Part shown: positions 8,575-18,712 of the stretch, in pieces
Position numbering within the stretch: the first letter of the stretch is position 1
Layout: every line of letters begins with the position of its first letter
DNA from: Symsagittifera roscoffensis
Lineage: Eukaryota; Xenacoelomorpha; Acoela; Convolutidae
Length of the DNA stretch: 26,356 nucleotides
Direction: 5' to 3'
Assembly (NCBI RefSeq): GCF_963678635.1
Contig: NC_087071.1
Location: 41,497,797 to 41,524,152 of the forward strand
The notes under the pieces: model-generated
Seen by the model: the letters and a program-made list of their open reading frames with translations, nothing else
Databases searched by the model: none
Told to the model about the DNA's origin: nothing
Translations under genes and position numbers: made by a program

Positions 8575-9322
8575 CCTCTGGACCTTGAAATAGATTTTTC
8601 AAAAGACTCAGGAGCAGAATCAAATATTATTAACAGTCCAACATGGAATGAAATCAAAATTTTATATCCAAAACTAATATCCTCGAAAACAACCAGTAGA
8701 CTAGCAACAGCATAAGGCTCAACAATAACAAATTACGGAAAATCCAACTTTTCCTTGTTCCCACAAAACAATGGAACAAAACAAACTCTTAAACAATCCG
8801 TTTAAACAAACATTCCACATCACAGATATAAATCACAACATCATTGGAATTCCATTCACTACTAATTTTATACCAACTATTAATATATTGGACAGCAAAA
8901 CAAATATAAAGGATAAATATCCAAGAATGCATCATTCCGCTCTAACATTTTTCCAAAGAATGAATAAGCAACCACCATTTTTCTCAAAAGTCTATCCCAT
9001 TTATAATAAAGAAAGGAAACTTCTGAAACCACTCTCAGGTTACATTTATGAATTTCCAATCAACCGAGTTCATCAATATGGCAAAAATCAAATCAGACAT
9101 CATCTCTATATGTCTGACCTTGAATTTAAACTAATTCATAAATTTTTTCGACTAAGGTTTTCATCCATAAAATACATGAAACACTCAAATTCCGACATTA
9201 TTTCTCTAAATGTATACAATAACTCTCCATATAAAAAAAACACTACCTCTAGGACTCTTAGGATAATGCGAAACAAATGCGACAACTTCTCCCACAACAG
9301 AAGTAGCAAATCGAGTAAATAA
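8575..9322 (+). pseudogene. pro: Retropepsin and linker, frameshifted
   Basis: Frame 8575-8805 contains DFSKDSGAESNII, with the catalytic Asp-Ser-Gly-Ala at 8605-8616. This is the retropepsin active-site signature; the enzyme works as a dimer and cleaves the Gag-Pol polyprotein. TAA codons lie just before it (8572) and at 8713. The continuation moves to the frame opening at 8771, where NIIGIPF (about 8836-8859) fits the hydrophobic segment near the C-terminal end of retropepsins. That second frame runs to 9322 and covers the linker toward reverse transcriptase. Active-site residues are intact, but the gene is broken by stops and a shift near 8770. Confidence 0.7.
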
Positions 9323-9400
9323 TATTTTACACCTAATAGATATATGCCAATCAACAATCCTTGACAAAGAATTATCAAAAAATAAAATAATGAGCAATGA

Positions 9401-10440
9401 AAAAAGAAATACAACTATTTCACAAAAACACCAAATTTTAAACCAACATTTAAAATACCACACCATACAGAAGAAAAACAAAAATTTCTGAGACTGCTCA
9501 CCTTTCAACACTCTCAGATAACACAGACTGAATTTGAAAAAAAAGCCAATTTGTTATTAAAATACCCAACAGTTTATGCTACATTAAAAATTGACGTTGG
9601 AAAATAATTTCACCGTCACATCAACCTTTGAAACCTGACGCAGTTTTCAAAAAACATAGAGCAAGTAAAGTACCAATCCACTTACATGACAAAGTTAATA
9701 GATTACTTGACATTTTAGAACAATATGAAATCTTATCTCCAGTAAATAAAGAACAACAGCCAAAAGGAAACACCTTTATCAATCCTGCTATTATTCTCGC
9801 CAAAGGAGAGTCGTTAAAAACAGTTCTAGACACTAGATATCACAATTCACTCATTGATGAATCTAAATCTAATTGGCCCATAGAACCAATTCAATTAATT
9901 CTAACAAAAACAAACGGTAAATACTTCACAACCGCAGATATGAATAGTGCATATAATCAAATGCCACTCGATGAACAATCACAAAGATTAACACAATTTG
10001 TTATAGGAAATGAGCAATATGAAATCATCAGTTTTTTCTATGCCATATCCATAGGACCAGCAGCTTTCTCAGCATTTATGAGTAAATTTTTTAGACCAAT
10101 TATACTCAGGAAAATTGCAATTACATATTTAGACGATGTTTTTATGCAATCACAAACCAAAGATGAAATGTTCACAGTTCTAGAACAGTACCAACAAATA
10201 TTAAAGAACGAAAACACGAAAGCAGCCCCAGACAAATCACGTTTTTCTTAACATGCGTAAAATTTTCTGGACACATTATAGAGACAAACAATATAACCCC
10301 TTTAAAATTACGCATAGCTGCAATCCAAAAACTAAAGAAAAGCCACCTACAAACAAAAGAAAATCCAAGAATTCCTTGGAATGCTAAATTTCTTAAGTAA
10401 AAATGTATATAAAATGCAATTGCACCTAAAACCATTTTAG
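9401..10440 (+). pseudogene. pol: Reverse transcriptase, frameshifted
   Basis: The N-terminal piece is open at 9401-9607. The main frame covers 9595-10251 with no ATG near its start, as expected inside a polyprotein. Visible motifs are KTVLDTRYHNSL, FTTADMNSAYNQMPLD (motif A with catalytic Asp), SIGPAAFSAFM (motif B) and ITYLDDVFMQS (motif C), with YLDD at 10126-10137. These are the conserved polymerase motifs of Ty3/gypsy and retroviral enzymes, and all catalytic Asp residues are present. A shift near 9607-9627 separates the two pieces. Another, in the T-run near 10245, ends the main frame, after which thumb-region coding continues in other frames to about 10440. Confidence 0.9.
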
Positions 10441-10447
10441 ACAATAG

Positions 10448-10937
10448 AATAATTTTGAATGGACAACAGAACACAAAACACGATTTGAAGATTTTAAAAA
10501 ACTTCTCATAGAACAAATCTCAAACACAATCCCAGACCCAAATCAACCATTTTATGCAAAGTGCGATGCTTCAAACTTTGGCATCGGCGCAGCATTACTA
10601 CAATCTCACAATGGGACGAACAAAAAGAATCTTATATCAGCAGTTTCTCGCCTATTCACACAAGCTGAACTACGACTCTCTACTCTTATGAGAAAATGCA
10701 CAGCTATAATAAATACTTTAACAGAATATGAATTTTTGATAATAAACCTATTAAATTTTTTTTACACAAAAATTAATTCCAAACCATAGAGTTTACAGAT
10801 TTCATATAATTTTAAGGAATTTTTCAAACTTACACGTAGTATGGATAGCAGGAAAAAATCTTGCACTATCTGATACTCTAAGTAGGAATACACCACCTGA
10901 ATTACTAACACGAAAAACTACAGTTGAAATGTCGTAG
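10448..10937 (+). pseudogene. pol: RNase H and tether, damaged active site
   Basis: The frame at 10448-10744 contains AKCDASNFGIGAALLQS, where the Asp at 10565-10567 is the first catalytic residue. The position of the second catalytic acid reads STLMRKCTAII, with Lys (codon 10694-10696) where the family has Glu. The frame stops at TAA 10742. The downstream piece up to TAG 10935 has GKNLALSDTLSRN, the usual end-of-RNase H motif. The stretch that should hold the third Asp (around a T/S-DH pattern) is not visible between the pieces, so a small deletion is likely. The enzyme would remove genomic RNA during reverse transcription; this copy cannot. Confidence 0.75.
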
Positions 10938-11329
10938 AATATAAAATTATATCTTGCAAAAGATGAAGCTTCACCACGATTAGAATGTAAATATGTAGTT
11001 AAAACTGACATAGATCAATCATAAATAAACAATCTACAACAGTTTTCACTATATTTAGATTGTCAGAACAACCACTATGAAGTTGTTTTACTAGGAACAT
11101 CCACATTTAAGCCAAATCCATATTCACATTGGATCAAAAAAAATGCTCAACAAAAACGATTCAATTAACAACCACACAAAAAAGATACATTTCCTTCAAT
11201 AGAAAAAGAAAATTTAACTGATTTAATAATTTTATCAGGACCATCACCACATGATTCAAAAATCACAATAAAACAAATTTTTAATCTTCATGACCCACTT
11301 GACACAATACCACAAAAACAGATATAAAA

Positions 11330-11885
11330 ATCAAAAAAAAAATAGAAAACTTTCTTCTATCTCCAACAAAAACAATTACACTAGAATTAATACAAAAATG
11401 CCAAAATCTTGACCCAGTCATCAGACAAGTAAAATCTTTGCATAAGTATAAAACTAAACCAACCAAAGCTGATACCACAATCTTAGGAAACAAAACAACC
11501 CTTCGATATTTCAGAAAATTTAATCATACCACAACAAACGAAAACACAGATGTTTTAGATTATCAAGCACCCGATTTAAAGTACCTTGCCTTTAGGTATG
11601 AGGTTAATAGCATTTACTACATCACACACACTAAATACCAAAGGACACTCAGGATCAGAGAAAATATACTCTAATTTCAATCAAAATTTTTATTTCCCAA
11701 ATGCACCAATTTGGATAAAAGTATTATGCAACGATTGTATAAAAAGTCAATTAAATAAACCCGAATCGAAAGCAAACTGCAGAAACTCAAGATTTCAAAA
11801 AGACAAAGTCTATATTTCAATCATAGAATTTCTTTTGACACAAAAGGACCAATTTCACCATCCTCAGAAGGAAACTCATACCTAA
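11330..11885 (+). pseudogene. pol: Integrase N-terminal HHCC domain
   Basis: The frame from 11586 contains His at 11625 and 11646 (HTLNTKGH, H-x6-H) and CNDC at 11727-11738. This is the HHCC zinc domain of retroviral and Ty3/gypsy integrases, with aromatic residues between (QNFYFPNAPIWI). A helical charged segment upstream in another frame (about 11345-11580, including IQKCQNLDPVIRQVKSL) looks like the RNase H-integrase linker. All four metal ligands survive, but the reading frame shifts on both sides. Confidence 0.8.
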
Positions 11886-12298
11886 TGGTTATTGTTGATG
11901 CATTTACGCGTTAGGTAGCGCTCAACCCAGTATCCCATTGTATTTTTTAATATGCATACACCACACATTACGATCACTGGATAGCTAAATTTGGATTACC
12001 CAAAACACTAGTCACAGACAATGGCGTTGAAATCATTAACAACGAAATTATCACACTCTGCCACTCAAAAAATATTAATTATAAACCACTTACCTCTTGT
12101 GCACCTTGGACAAATGGTTTAGACGAAGGTATGAACCGTTCATTAAAATATTATCTTAGATGTATCATTAGTGGAAATGATACACGTTACATCGAATGGT
12201 CAACAGATGTAAAATTATTTCACTTATCTTATAATTCACAAATTACAACAACATTAGGAATGTCACCATATGAAATGGTATTCAACCAAAAACCATGA
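11837..12298 (+). pseudogene. pol: Integrase catalytic core, DD35E
   Basis: One frame spans 11837-12298. It carries the first Asp in FDTKGP (11837-11839), the second in LVTDNGVE (12017-12019) and the Glu in NGLDEGMNRSL (12125-12127). Exactly 35 residues separate the last two, the DD35E spacing of retroviral-type integrases. TAG at 11912 and TAA at 11948 interrupt it; otherwise the frame is intact to TGA at 12296. The domain cuts and joins element DNA to the target, and the 4-bp GTTT duplication fits that chemistry. Confidence 0.88.
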
Positions 12299-13120
12299 AA
12301 ACCAATTTTGTTCACAGCAAAAGCTCACAAAAATACACAAGGTTATTGTCAACCAAATAAAGATTCAATATGCTACAATTTACCACTCCATACCCATTAT
12401 AAAGACCACTTTCATCATCCATAAACTTTAAAAATAGCTTCCGGCACACAAACCGATTGAATTTGAAATAGAGATAAAAAACAAAATGACATTCATCAAA
12501 AAATAACAAAGAAATTGTTACAAAGACAAAATACACATCACCAAATCAATTCACGTTTTATACCAGGAGATTTAAAAATTGGAACATTTGTTTTATTTCC
12601 AACTTTCACAACACAAAAAGGACTTTCCAAAAAATTACAACCACTCCGAAAAGGACCATATCAAATAGTTGATAAAACCACTGATGTAACATACAAACTT
12701 ACTGATTCAAATAAAAAAGAGTTTGTTCAAAATCGGAAAAATCTATTTTCCTATTACCCAAAAGAATATGCACTCCGTGAATTAACTCAATTATACTCTC
12801 TCACAGGTTTAAAAATTGTTCAAAACATTTCAGATATGGGACAAGATCAAAACACTGACAAAAACGAAACCCTGAAACCAATCCAACATAAAGAAACAGA
12901 TCACCAAACATCTCTTAAAATAGAAACAGAAATATCTCAAAAAGAAACAAAAAATAGAAAAATGATTTTAAAAAATTTACCACAGGATCAAAAAGAAAAA
13001 TTTGAACATAGAGAATTATCACAACTTAGAAGTCAGCCACGAAAAAATTATAAAACAGTCATCCCACAATCGAAAATATTAAAGAAAGTCGAATTTCAAA
13101 ACAATTTTTATTTTAATTAA
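12299..13120 (+). pseudogene. pol: Integrase C-terminal region with GPY/F module
   Basis: 12299-12514 is decayed connecting sequence. From 12515 a 201-codon frame is open. It contains LRKGPYQIVDKTTDVTYKL, matching the GPY/F module found at the C-terminus of Ty3/gypsy and some retroviral integrases. After it comes a long charged tail rich in Lys, Glu and Gln (about residues 95-190) with no chromodomain features that I can see. The first Met is probably just an internal residue, since the protein would be part of Pol. This is the end of the recognisable pol gene. Confidence 0.75.
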
Positions 13121-13957
13121 CATCTCCAAATTCTGTTTAATCATTTTGAACCTTCACATTTTTATATTAACATGCTGAAAAGCACTTGAACAAGTCAAGT
13201 TTAAAATCAACCGAAAGAAATCACTTCAACTTATTACCGTATTTAGTCAAAACGACTCTTTTAGCCGATAAATATTAACCTTTAAGCACAACTATAACTA
13301 TAACTTCAAGAACTCCAGATCAAAAATAAGCAACCTTCTAAAATTTGACAAGTAAAATGAATACAATCTCATTATTACAACCCTCCCCTATCAAGTAAAA
13401 CAAAGATCAACAATATTTTCTCAACTCAGACCTCAAAGCGCTTTAACCAAAAATATTAAATTAGCTTAAAGAGTTTAAAAAAATGATCATTTAGCCTATA
13501 GTACAAATATTCCCTGGATACCCCCAACTATCCAATAAATTAAAAAAAACAAAAACCAAGAAGACATCCCGAGCACCATAAAATACCCTCTCAACAATAT
13601 TTGACAAAACTGAAGAACACACTAAATATTCCGACCACACTTGAATTTAGCCCCAAAAACTTAAAAAAGATTCAACAAAAAAAATCATTTCTTAAATGCT
13701 TCTTTCCGCGACGGTCAATAAATTCAAACACATATTTTCAAATTTTTTCATCAAACTTTCTAATCTTCTCAAATTTTTTATAATATTTTAAACTGATACT
13801 TTTGAAACTTTGACAAAACTTTTCATAACTTTTGCAACCTTTTCCTAATTTTTTATTCCCTATCCGAAATATATATCCAACTTTCCAAAATCCTTGATAA
13901 CCTCCACTGGTACGATAATTCAATATCTATCTAAATGTTTCGAACTATCTTTAGTAG
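13121..13957 (+). other. Pol to ORF-X spacer, no gene seen
   Basis: About 840 bp of A/T-rich DNA, with runs such as AACTTTTCATAACTTTTGCAACC. A 60-codon frame at 13601-13783 is Lys/Asn/Phe-rich, as chance frames are in this composition. It may hold a leader or splice signals for the downstream genes, but I cannot point to one. Confidence 0.4.
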
Positions 13958-14122
13958 ACTGACATTTTTCTACTATTCATGATCTTTCTCACATTTTTAT
14001 CATCCCTCATAATGACAATGTGCAAATGTATAAAAAAGGCAATCATCACATTCGCTTTAGCAACAATACTTTTAATTCTTTTTATTGAAGAATACTATAG
14101 TAAACATAAAATTTCTTCATAG
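13958..14122 (+). CDS. ORF-X part 1: small membrane peptide
   Basis: A short frame is open from 13958; its ATG at 13979 gives 47 codons ending in TAG at 14120. It encodes a hydrophobic start (MIFLTFLSSLIM), a short basic Cys-containing loop (CKCIKKA), a clear membrane helix (IITFALATILLILFI) and a polar tail. Upstream residues (IFLLF) are hydrophobic too. It sits just before the Pro/Ser/Thr-rich frames, so it may be a signal anchor for them, or a separate small membrane protein. It is short, and its reality rests on the well-formed helix and position. Confidence 0.4.
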   Translation, partial: TDIFLLFMIFLTFLSSLIMTMCKCIKKAIITFALATILLILFIEEYYSKHKISS

Positions 14123-14130
14123 AAAATTAA

Positions 14131-14316
14131 AAACTCGAAAACGTTTCCAAAATATCTAACCAACAACCCCCACACCAGTCCACACCAACAACCTCCCAGG
14201 AAGATCCAACAACACCAACAAATACCCAAAACCCCCAATCATCAACACGCATTTATTTTCAAAACAATCCATATACCTTTGAAGAAAAGCACGCACGATT
14301 ATCTGAACCCTCATAA
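14131..14316 (+). CDS. ORF-X part 2: Pro/Gln/Thr-rich fragment
   Basis: Open between TAA 14128 and TAA 14314, no ATG. It begins with Pro/Gln/Thr-rich sequence (QQPPHQSTPTTSQEDPTTPT), then a more structured piece (RIYFQNNPYTFEEKHARL). The composition resembles the larger frame just downstream, so the two were probably one gene before a frameshift in about 14317-14402. Function unknown. Confidence 0.4.
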   Translation, partial: KLENVSKISNQQPPHQSTPTTSQEDPTTPTNTQNPQSSTRIYFQNNPYTFEEKHARLSEPS

Positions 14317-14402
14317 CCAGTTGTTCGCCACGCAACTTTGTGCTAACCACAATACCAACCGACATATAACATAAACCCCCCTCTTCAACAAGATCTTAAT
14401 AG

Positions 14403-15113
14403 AAAGATCTTACCAAAAATCAAAACACACTTCAAATAAATAGACAAATCATACATACAAGACGAAATAGAAATTTTCAAACTCCCATAGTTCATTTCAA
14501 CATAACTCAATCACCAACATCAACTCCTTCAGATCTTTCTAGAAGCACATTACCAGTTACTCTCCCAATTGCTTCACAACAAAGCACTTCCAATATTCCG
14601 TCGGCGGATTATTTAGGTTCAACTCCCACATCAGAACAAATTCGAGAAAACCCTTTTAATCCCCCAGTAACAACTGAACGCCTACCATATTGGGCAACAC
14701 ACTCCTATACTCAAGGCGAACCTAGTTTAGTAAACGAACCAATTGACATTTCATCTGATGCAACACTATCAACGTTACCAGAAACACTTTCCTTTCCTTC
14801 AGCACCTTCCATAAGTCAATTATCACCAACAATTTTCCCTACAAATCTTGACGCTCGATTTAAAGAACAATCATCTAATAATACCCCTCTCCGATTAGAT
14901 TGGAATACATTCGTAGCAACTCCGCCACTATTTGGTCAACATCAAGAAAAGAGTAGACTACACAACTGGGCACTAAACAGACTACAATAGAGACAAGATA
15001 TCCACAAAGATATACAAGAACATAACAGCCACATACTTCAACAAAATAGTCTCACACTAAAATTCGAAATTACTGTAAGACTAATAACATTGTTCAACAA
15101 CCATTTCCGTTAG
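14403..15113 (+). pseudogene. ORF-X part 3: Pro/Ser/Thr-rich protein, unrecognised
   Basis: A stop-to-stop frame of 195 codons runs from 14403 to TAG 14988 without any ATG, then continues in the same frame to TAG 15111. The protein is rich in Ser, Thr and Pro (for example SPTSTPSDLSRSTLPVTLP), like disordered or mucin-like regions. It ends in a more ordered stretch (FGQHQEKSRLHNWALNRL) and a charged helix after the stop. It lies between integrase and the envelope-like gene, where most Ty3/gypsy elements have nothing. It could be an accessory protein, a matrix- or phosphoprotein-like factor, or the start of a larger glycoprotein precursor. I do not recognise a family. Confidence 0.55.
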
Positions 15114-15252
15114 CATAACAGCTCAATCTTTAGCTTCCCCATTTATAACAACAGAAATAACATATAAATACGATAGATATACTAAAAAGACAATTGTATA
15201 TATAGGTTTGTACAACCCATATTCAGGACTATCAAACACATGTAAATTCTAA

Positions 15253-15882
15253 AGATTTTTACTTTTCACCTTCTTTTTCTTATTTTTTTCCGAAACAAAC
15301 CAAAATCCTTCTCCTTGCACAGGACCTCAGGATTTATTAGTATCGCACTACGATTGTGAAGAAAATGAACAGAAAACATTACATAAATATGCTATAAATC
15401 AAGTGACACAATGCGAATACGAACCACAAGCAATAGAAACCACAAACATTGTAGCTACATTATACTCAAAAGCCTGAGCAACGACACTCACAGGTTATAA
15501 ATTCACAGCGACATTTTCCGAAAATAAAGTAGACTGTTCACAAGTCTCAAATGGTACAAAAAAAAACAGATTAGATCATGAATCCTTGTACCAAAGTAAC
15601 CTTGCAAGATTATTACATCTCAATCCTCAAGGTTGTAAAAATGAACTTAAAAGACTAAGTCTCACAAACAATATGGGCACAAATGGGAAACTTAAAAATT
15701 TTCATGTCTTTCCACACTCAGCACATCAAGCAGAACTTGATAAACACCAAGGTCATAATATAGGATTAGACACAAAGTTTCCCTTTCAAGGAAGATTAAC
15801 ATATGATCTTCATGATAAACATTGGATACCACACATTGAAATCAACAAATCCTTCAAAATGCAAAGCAGACAAAAAAAATAA
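15253..15882 (+). pseudogene. env: Envelope-like glycoprotein, N-terminal segment
   Basis: One frame is open from 15253 to 15882 except for TGA at 15475. It starts with a strongly hydrophobic run, FLLFTFFFLFFS, followed by polar residues and Cys (NQNPSPCTG), the look of a signal peptide. Several Cys follow (HYDCEEN, VTQCEYE, VDCSQ) and an N-glycosylation site N-G-T at 15550. There is no ATG before the signal peptide and a stop at 15250, so the start is lost or supplied by splicing. Position after integrase, signal peptide, Cys pattern and a distal membrane anchor together indicate an env-type surface protein. I cannot assign the fusogen class. Confidence 0.6.
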
Positions 15883-15898
15883 AGGATATTAAGGAATT

Positions 15899-16822
15899 AT
15901 GTTTTTTGATTGGAAAATGTAACTTGAAAAAGTACAACTAACACGTGACTTAAAAGATGACACAATACTTTACCAAGGAATCAGACTCCCTTGGAAAAAC
16001 GACCAAGGATATTGCAACCCAATAAATTGCACACAAGCAACCATTGTATGGTTTCCCGAAGAAACCTGTACAATTTTTCAAGCAAAAAAACACTCAAGAA
16101 TGATAAAAATTCACCAAAAAGGATTTATCGAATCAATTTTATATGAAGATGTCAACCCTGACCAAATTAGACACACGAATTAAAAATTTAGAATCATTTT
16201 TAACATAGAAAATAAATTAACACGTTTTCAATTATACCCAGAAACAGAAATTGCATGTAAATACAAAAAACCACTATACAAAACACAATATTCAGAAGTT
16301 CTTGTCGAATAAGAAGCTGGTTTCGACATGAATACAGGCAAACTAATCCAACACCAAATGGCAACACATCACTCGTATACTGACGAGAACTCATACGTCT
16401 CAGTAAAATTTCAAAAGAATTCAGGAAGAACCGGTGGAAAATTAAAATAACAAGATACAGAAAGTACACAATTACAGGAACTATCACTCATGAACAGCAC
16501 ATATTTTGGCGCAATTTGTTATGACATACACTTAGATATCAAATTAAATTACAGAATAAGTAGAAATTTTCAAGAAATGTCAATATCAGAACTAGAAACA
16601 CTACTATGCGAACTCGAAAGAACACAAACTTTGCAATGACTAGCACTAGCAGTACTAAATATACCATATGCAGGATATCTATTATCTGGAAATAGACCAA
16701 ATTTCCTTGACTATGAAAAAAACATTTTATGCTTTTACACTTGCACTAAAAAAGTATCACCTTTATATATTTTTGAAGACAAAAGATATTACAAAAGAAT
16801 CCCAATATTCTTTAAAAAATAA
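15899..16822 (+). pseudogene. env: Envelope-like glycoprotein, middle segment
   Basis: A single frame runs from 15899 to 16822 with stops at 15920, 16181, 16310, 16448 and 16637 and coding-like sequence throughout. It has paired Cys (YCNPINC, FPEETC), N-glycosylation sites N-C-T at 16025 and N-S-T at 16493, and regular hydrophobic/polar alternation typical of an ectodomain. Right after TGA 16637 is a hydrophobic Ala/Gly/Leu stretch (LALAVLNIPYAGYLLSG). It could be a fusion-peptide-like or core segment; that is a guess. The frame differs from the previous segment, so one shift lies between 15860 and 15923. Confidence 0.6.
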
Positions 16823-17510
16823 AGTACATTTTGTAGATACCCTTTCCCGAAGAACATGCGTTTGGGATACAGTAGTCCCATGTGAATCAAAAAACAGCCA
16901 CAATGTTGTACAACTGAATCCCGACGAAGACAAATACTACCTACTTACACCATACCCAACATTAAAACAACCATTAAAAAAATTTTCACCTGAAAGTATT
17001 AAAGCTATTGCACGCAACCCAAATATCGATTTACAATCGATAGGTATATGCTCAAAATCAGACAAACATCACATCATTCGTACACAACAATTTCGATAAC
17101 TACTTACAAAAATGGACACAATACAACGAGAATCAATAGAACAAAATTTACGCAAATTTGCAGAAACCGCAGGATTTTCAGACATTTATGCGCAAGATTA
17201 CAGCGGATATTTTAAAGACATTAAGGATTGCATATATTTAAATGGAAAAAAAATAGACCACAAGATTTATCATTACTTAATATCTTTATTTTTGTAAATT
17301 TGAAAAATGATTCTTGCCTTTCTAGGATGGCACTATTACATCTTAGAAAGATTGACTATATTATACGCAATGTTTAATTTCATCGGATTTCTTTTCTCTC
17401 TATTGAAAAAAATCTATAACAAATGCGCGATACAAACACAAATAAACCGACAAGCAAGCGTAGCACGCATACTTTTTGCAGGATTTTTGGAAGTTTTTTC
17501 AGATCTATAA
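16815..17510 (+). pseudogene. env: Envelope-like glycoprotein, membrane-proximal segment and anchor
   Basis: The coding signal moves to a new frame in the A-run near 16815. It continues to 17510 with stops at 17097, 17295 and 17301. Early Cys residues (RTCVWDTVVPCES) are followed by charged helices (IEQNLRKFAETAGFSDIY). The last part (about 17350-17415) is a membrane helix, TILYAMFNFIGFLFSLL, followed by basic KKIYNK and a short tail, as in type I viral envelope proteins. The tail overlaps the start of ORF-Y in another frame. The Met-initiated open frame at 16668 is mostly an artefact; only its part after about 16815 is real. Confidence 0.6.
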
Positions 17511-17977
17511 ATAAAATACTTTTAGATGCACAAATAAAAGAATATATTACAAAAATATCAACAAAATCAAACACATATGATGAATCACAAAACAATACAA
17601 ACACATCACCTACAGCACCACAATTATCCAGTTTACACCACAGTCACCCATTATCATTAGTATCACAAAATTTTGGGAATCTAGCACTCACAAATACTAC
17701 AAGCTCAAGACCTAATTACCTACAGAGCCCAATTCACCATATAGTAACACAACAAACCCAAAATGACGATACATATGAAAAAATTATCGAACAACCCTTT
17801 ACGACCTTTTTTAAATCTCAAGACAATCATTTTTTAGCCCACAATGAGCCGACAAATTGGATCCCTTCACCGTTCAAATTTCCATCCAGCCAATCTCCAA
17901 AACTCAATTCCCATCAGCCCACTTTTTGCTTTCCTGCCACCAGATTCACCTCACATGAACACATCATCCGGCATTGA
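17423..17977 (+). pseudogene. ORF-Y N-terminal part
   Basis: A 184-codon frame starts at ATG 17423, overlapping the env tail; the true start may be a spliced exon at 17503. It opens with a basic segment (SINKILLDAQIKEYITKI), then long Ser/Thr/Asn/Pro-rich sequence (PTAPQLSSLHHSHPLSLVS). Coding signal leaves this frame near 17925: unit 1 of the internal duplication has five T residues before GC where unit 2 has four, a one-base slip. No known domain is recognised. The Pro/Ser/Thr-rich style is shared with ORF-X. Confidence 0.5.
17471..17503 (+). promoter_or_regulatory. Two candidate splice acceptors near ORF-Y start
   Basis: ACTTTTTGCAG|G ends at 17481 and GTTTTTTCAG|A ends at 17502. The second is a near-ideal acceptor of the TTTTCAG|R type known in nematodes. 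It would open an exon in the ORF-Y frame, starting with the third base of an Arg codon. A spliced subgenomic RNA would explain how a gene this far downstream is expressed. Confidence 0.4.
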
Positions 17978-18712
17978 TTCTGATGCTAACTCAGACATTA
18001 CAGTTTTTCATACAATTTCCCAACTTGAAAACTCCGACTTAGAAACCCCTGATGAATTCGCAGATTCAGAACCCAGCCGCTCGACCTTTTCTCAACCCGG
18101 CCCCTCAACCTTTTCTCAACCTCCCTTTCGCCCATCCACTCTCAAGCTCAAAGGGAATCCCCCTCTACTCTACCGCCTCTCATGTTTCTCAAGTAACACC
18201 AACCTATTCCCCTTTTACAAATGAACGATCCAATAATAATTCCCCAGATAAAGATCCTTACCACCACTTTTCAATCTCAAAATAATCATTTTTTAAACCC
18301 ATGATTAGACAGAAAATTGGATCTATCCACCATTCTAATTCCCACCCAGCTAAACTCCAAAACACAATTCCCATCAGCCCACTTTTGCTTTCCCGCCACC
18401 TGATTCACCTCACATTAACACATCATCCGGCATAGATTCTGATGCTAACTCAGATACTATAATTTTTCATACAATTTCCCAATTTGAAAACTCCGACTTA
18501 GAAACCCCTGATGAATTTGCAAATTCCGAACCCAGCCCCTCGACTTTTTCTCAACCCATCCCCTCTACCTTCTCAAAACCTCCCTTTCAACCCATCCACT
18601 CCCAAACCCATTGTGCATCCCCCTCTACCCCTTCTCACGTTTCCCAAGAACTAAAACCTACACCCTTTTACAACTCAACGTTCCACAAAAACAATGCCCC
18701 TGATAAGACCCA
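17796..18712 (+). repeat. 460-bp tandem duplication within ORF-Y
   Basis: Unit 1 is 17796-18256 and unit 2 is 18257-18712. Shared landmarks include CCCATCAGCCCACTTTT, GATGCTAACTCAGA (17982 and 18441) and TTAGAAACCCCTGATGAATT. The copies differ by many substitutions and small indels, so the duplication is old. Both encode ENSDLETPDEFA followed by Pro/Ser/Thr/Gln-rich sequence. Confidence 0.85.

Noticed and set aside
9136-9511. Minus-strand open frames over pol and other retroelement genes
   Set aside because: Leu/Phe-rich antisense shadows of the plus-strand coding sequence.
16668-16814. Met start of a 143-codon frame in the env region
   Set aside because: Before about 16815 the coding signal lies in another frame; only the later part belongs to env.
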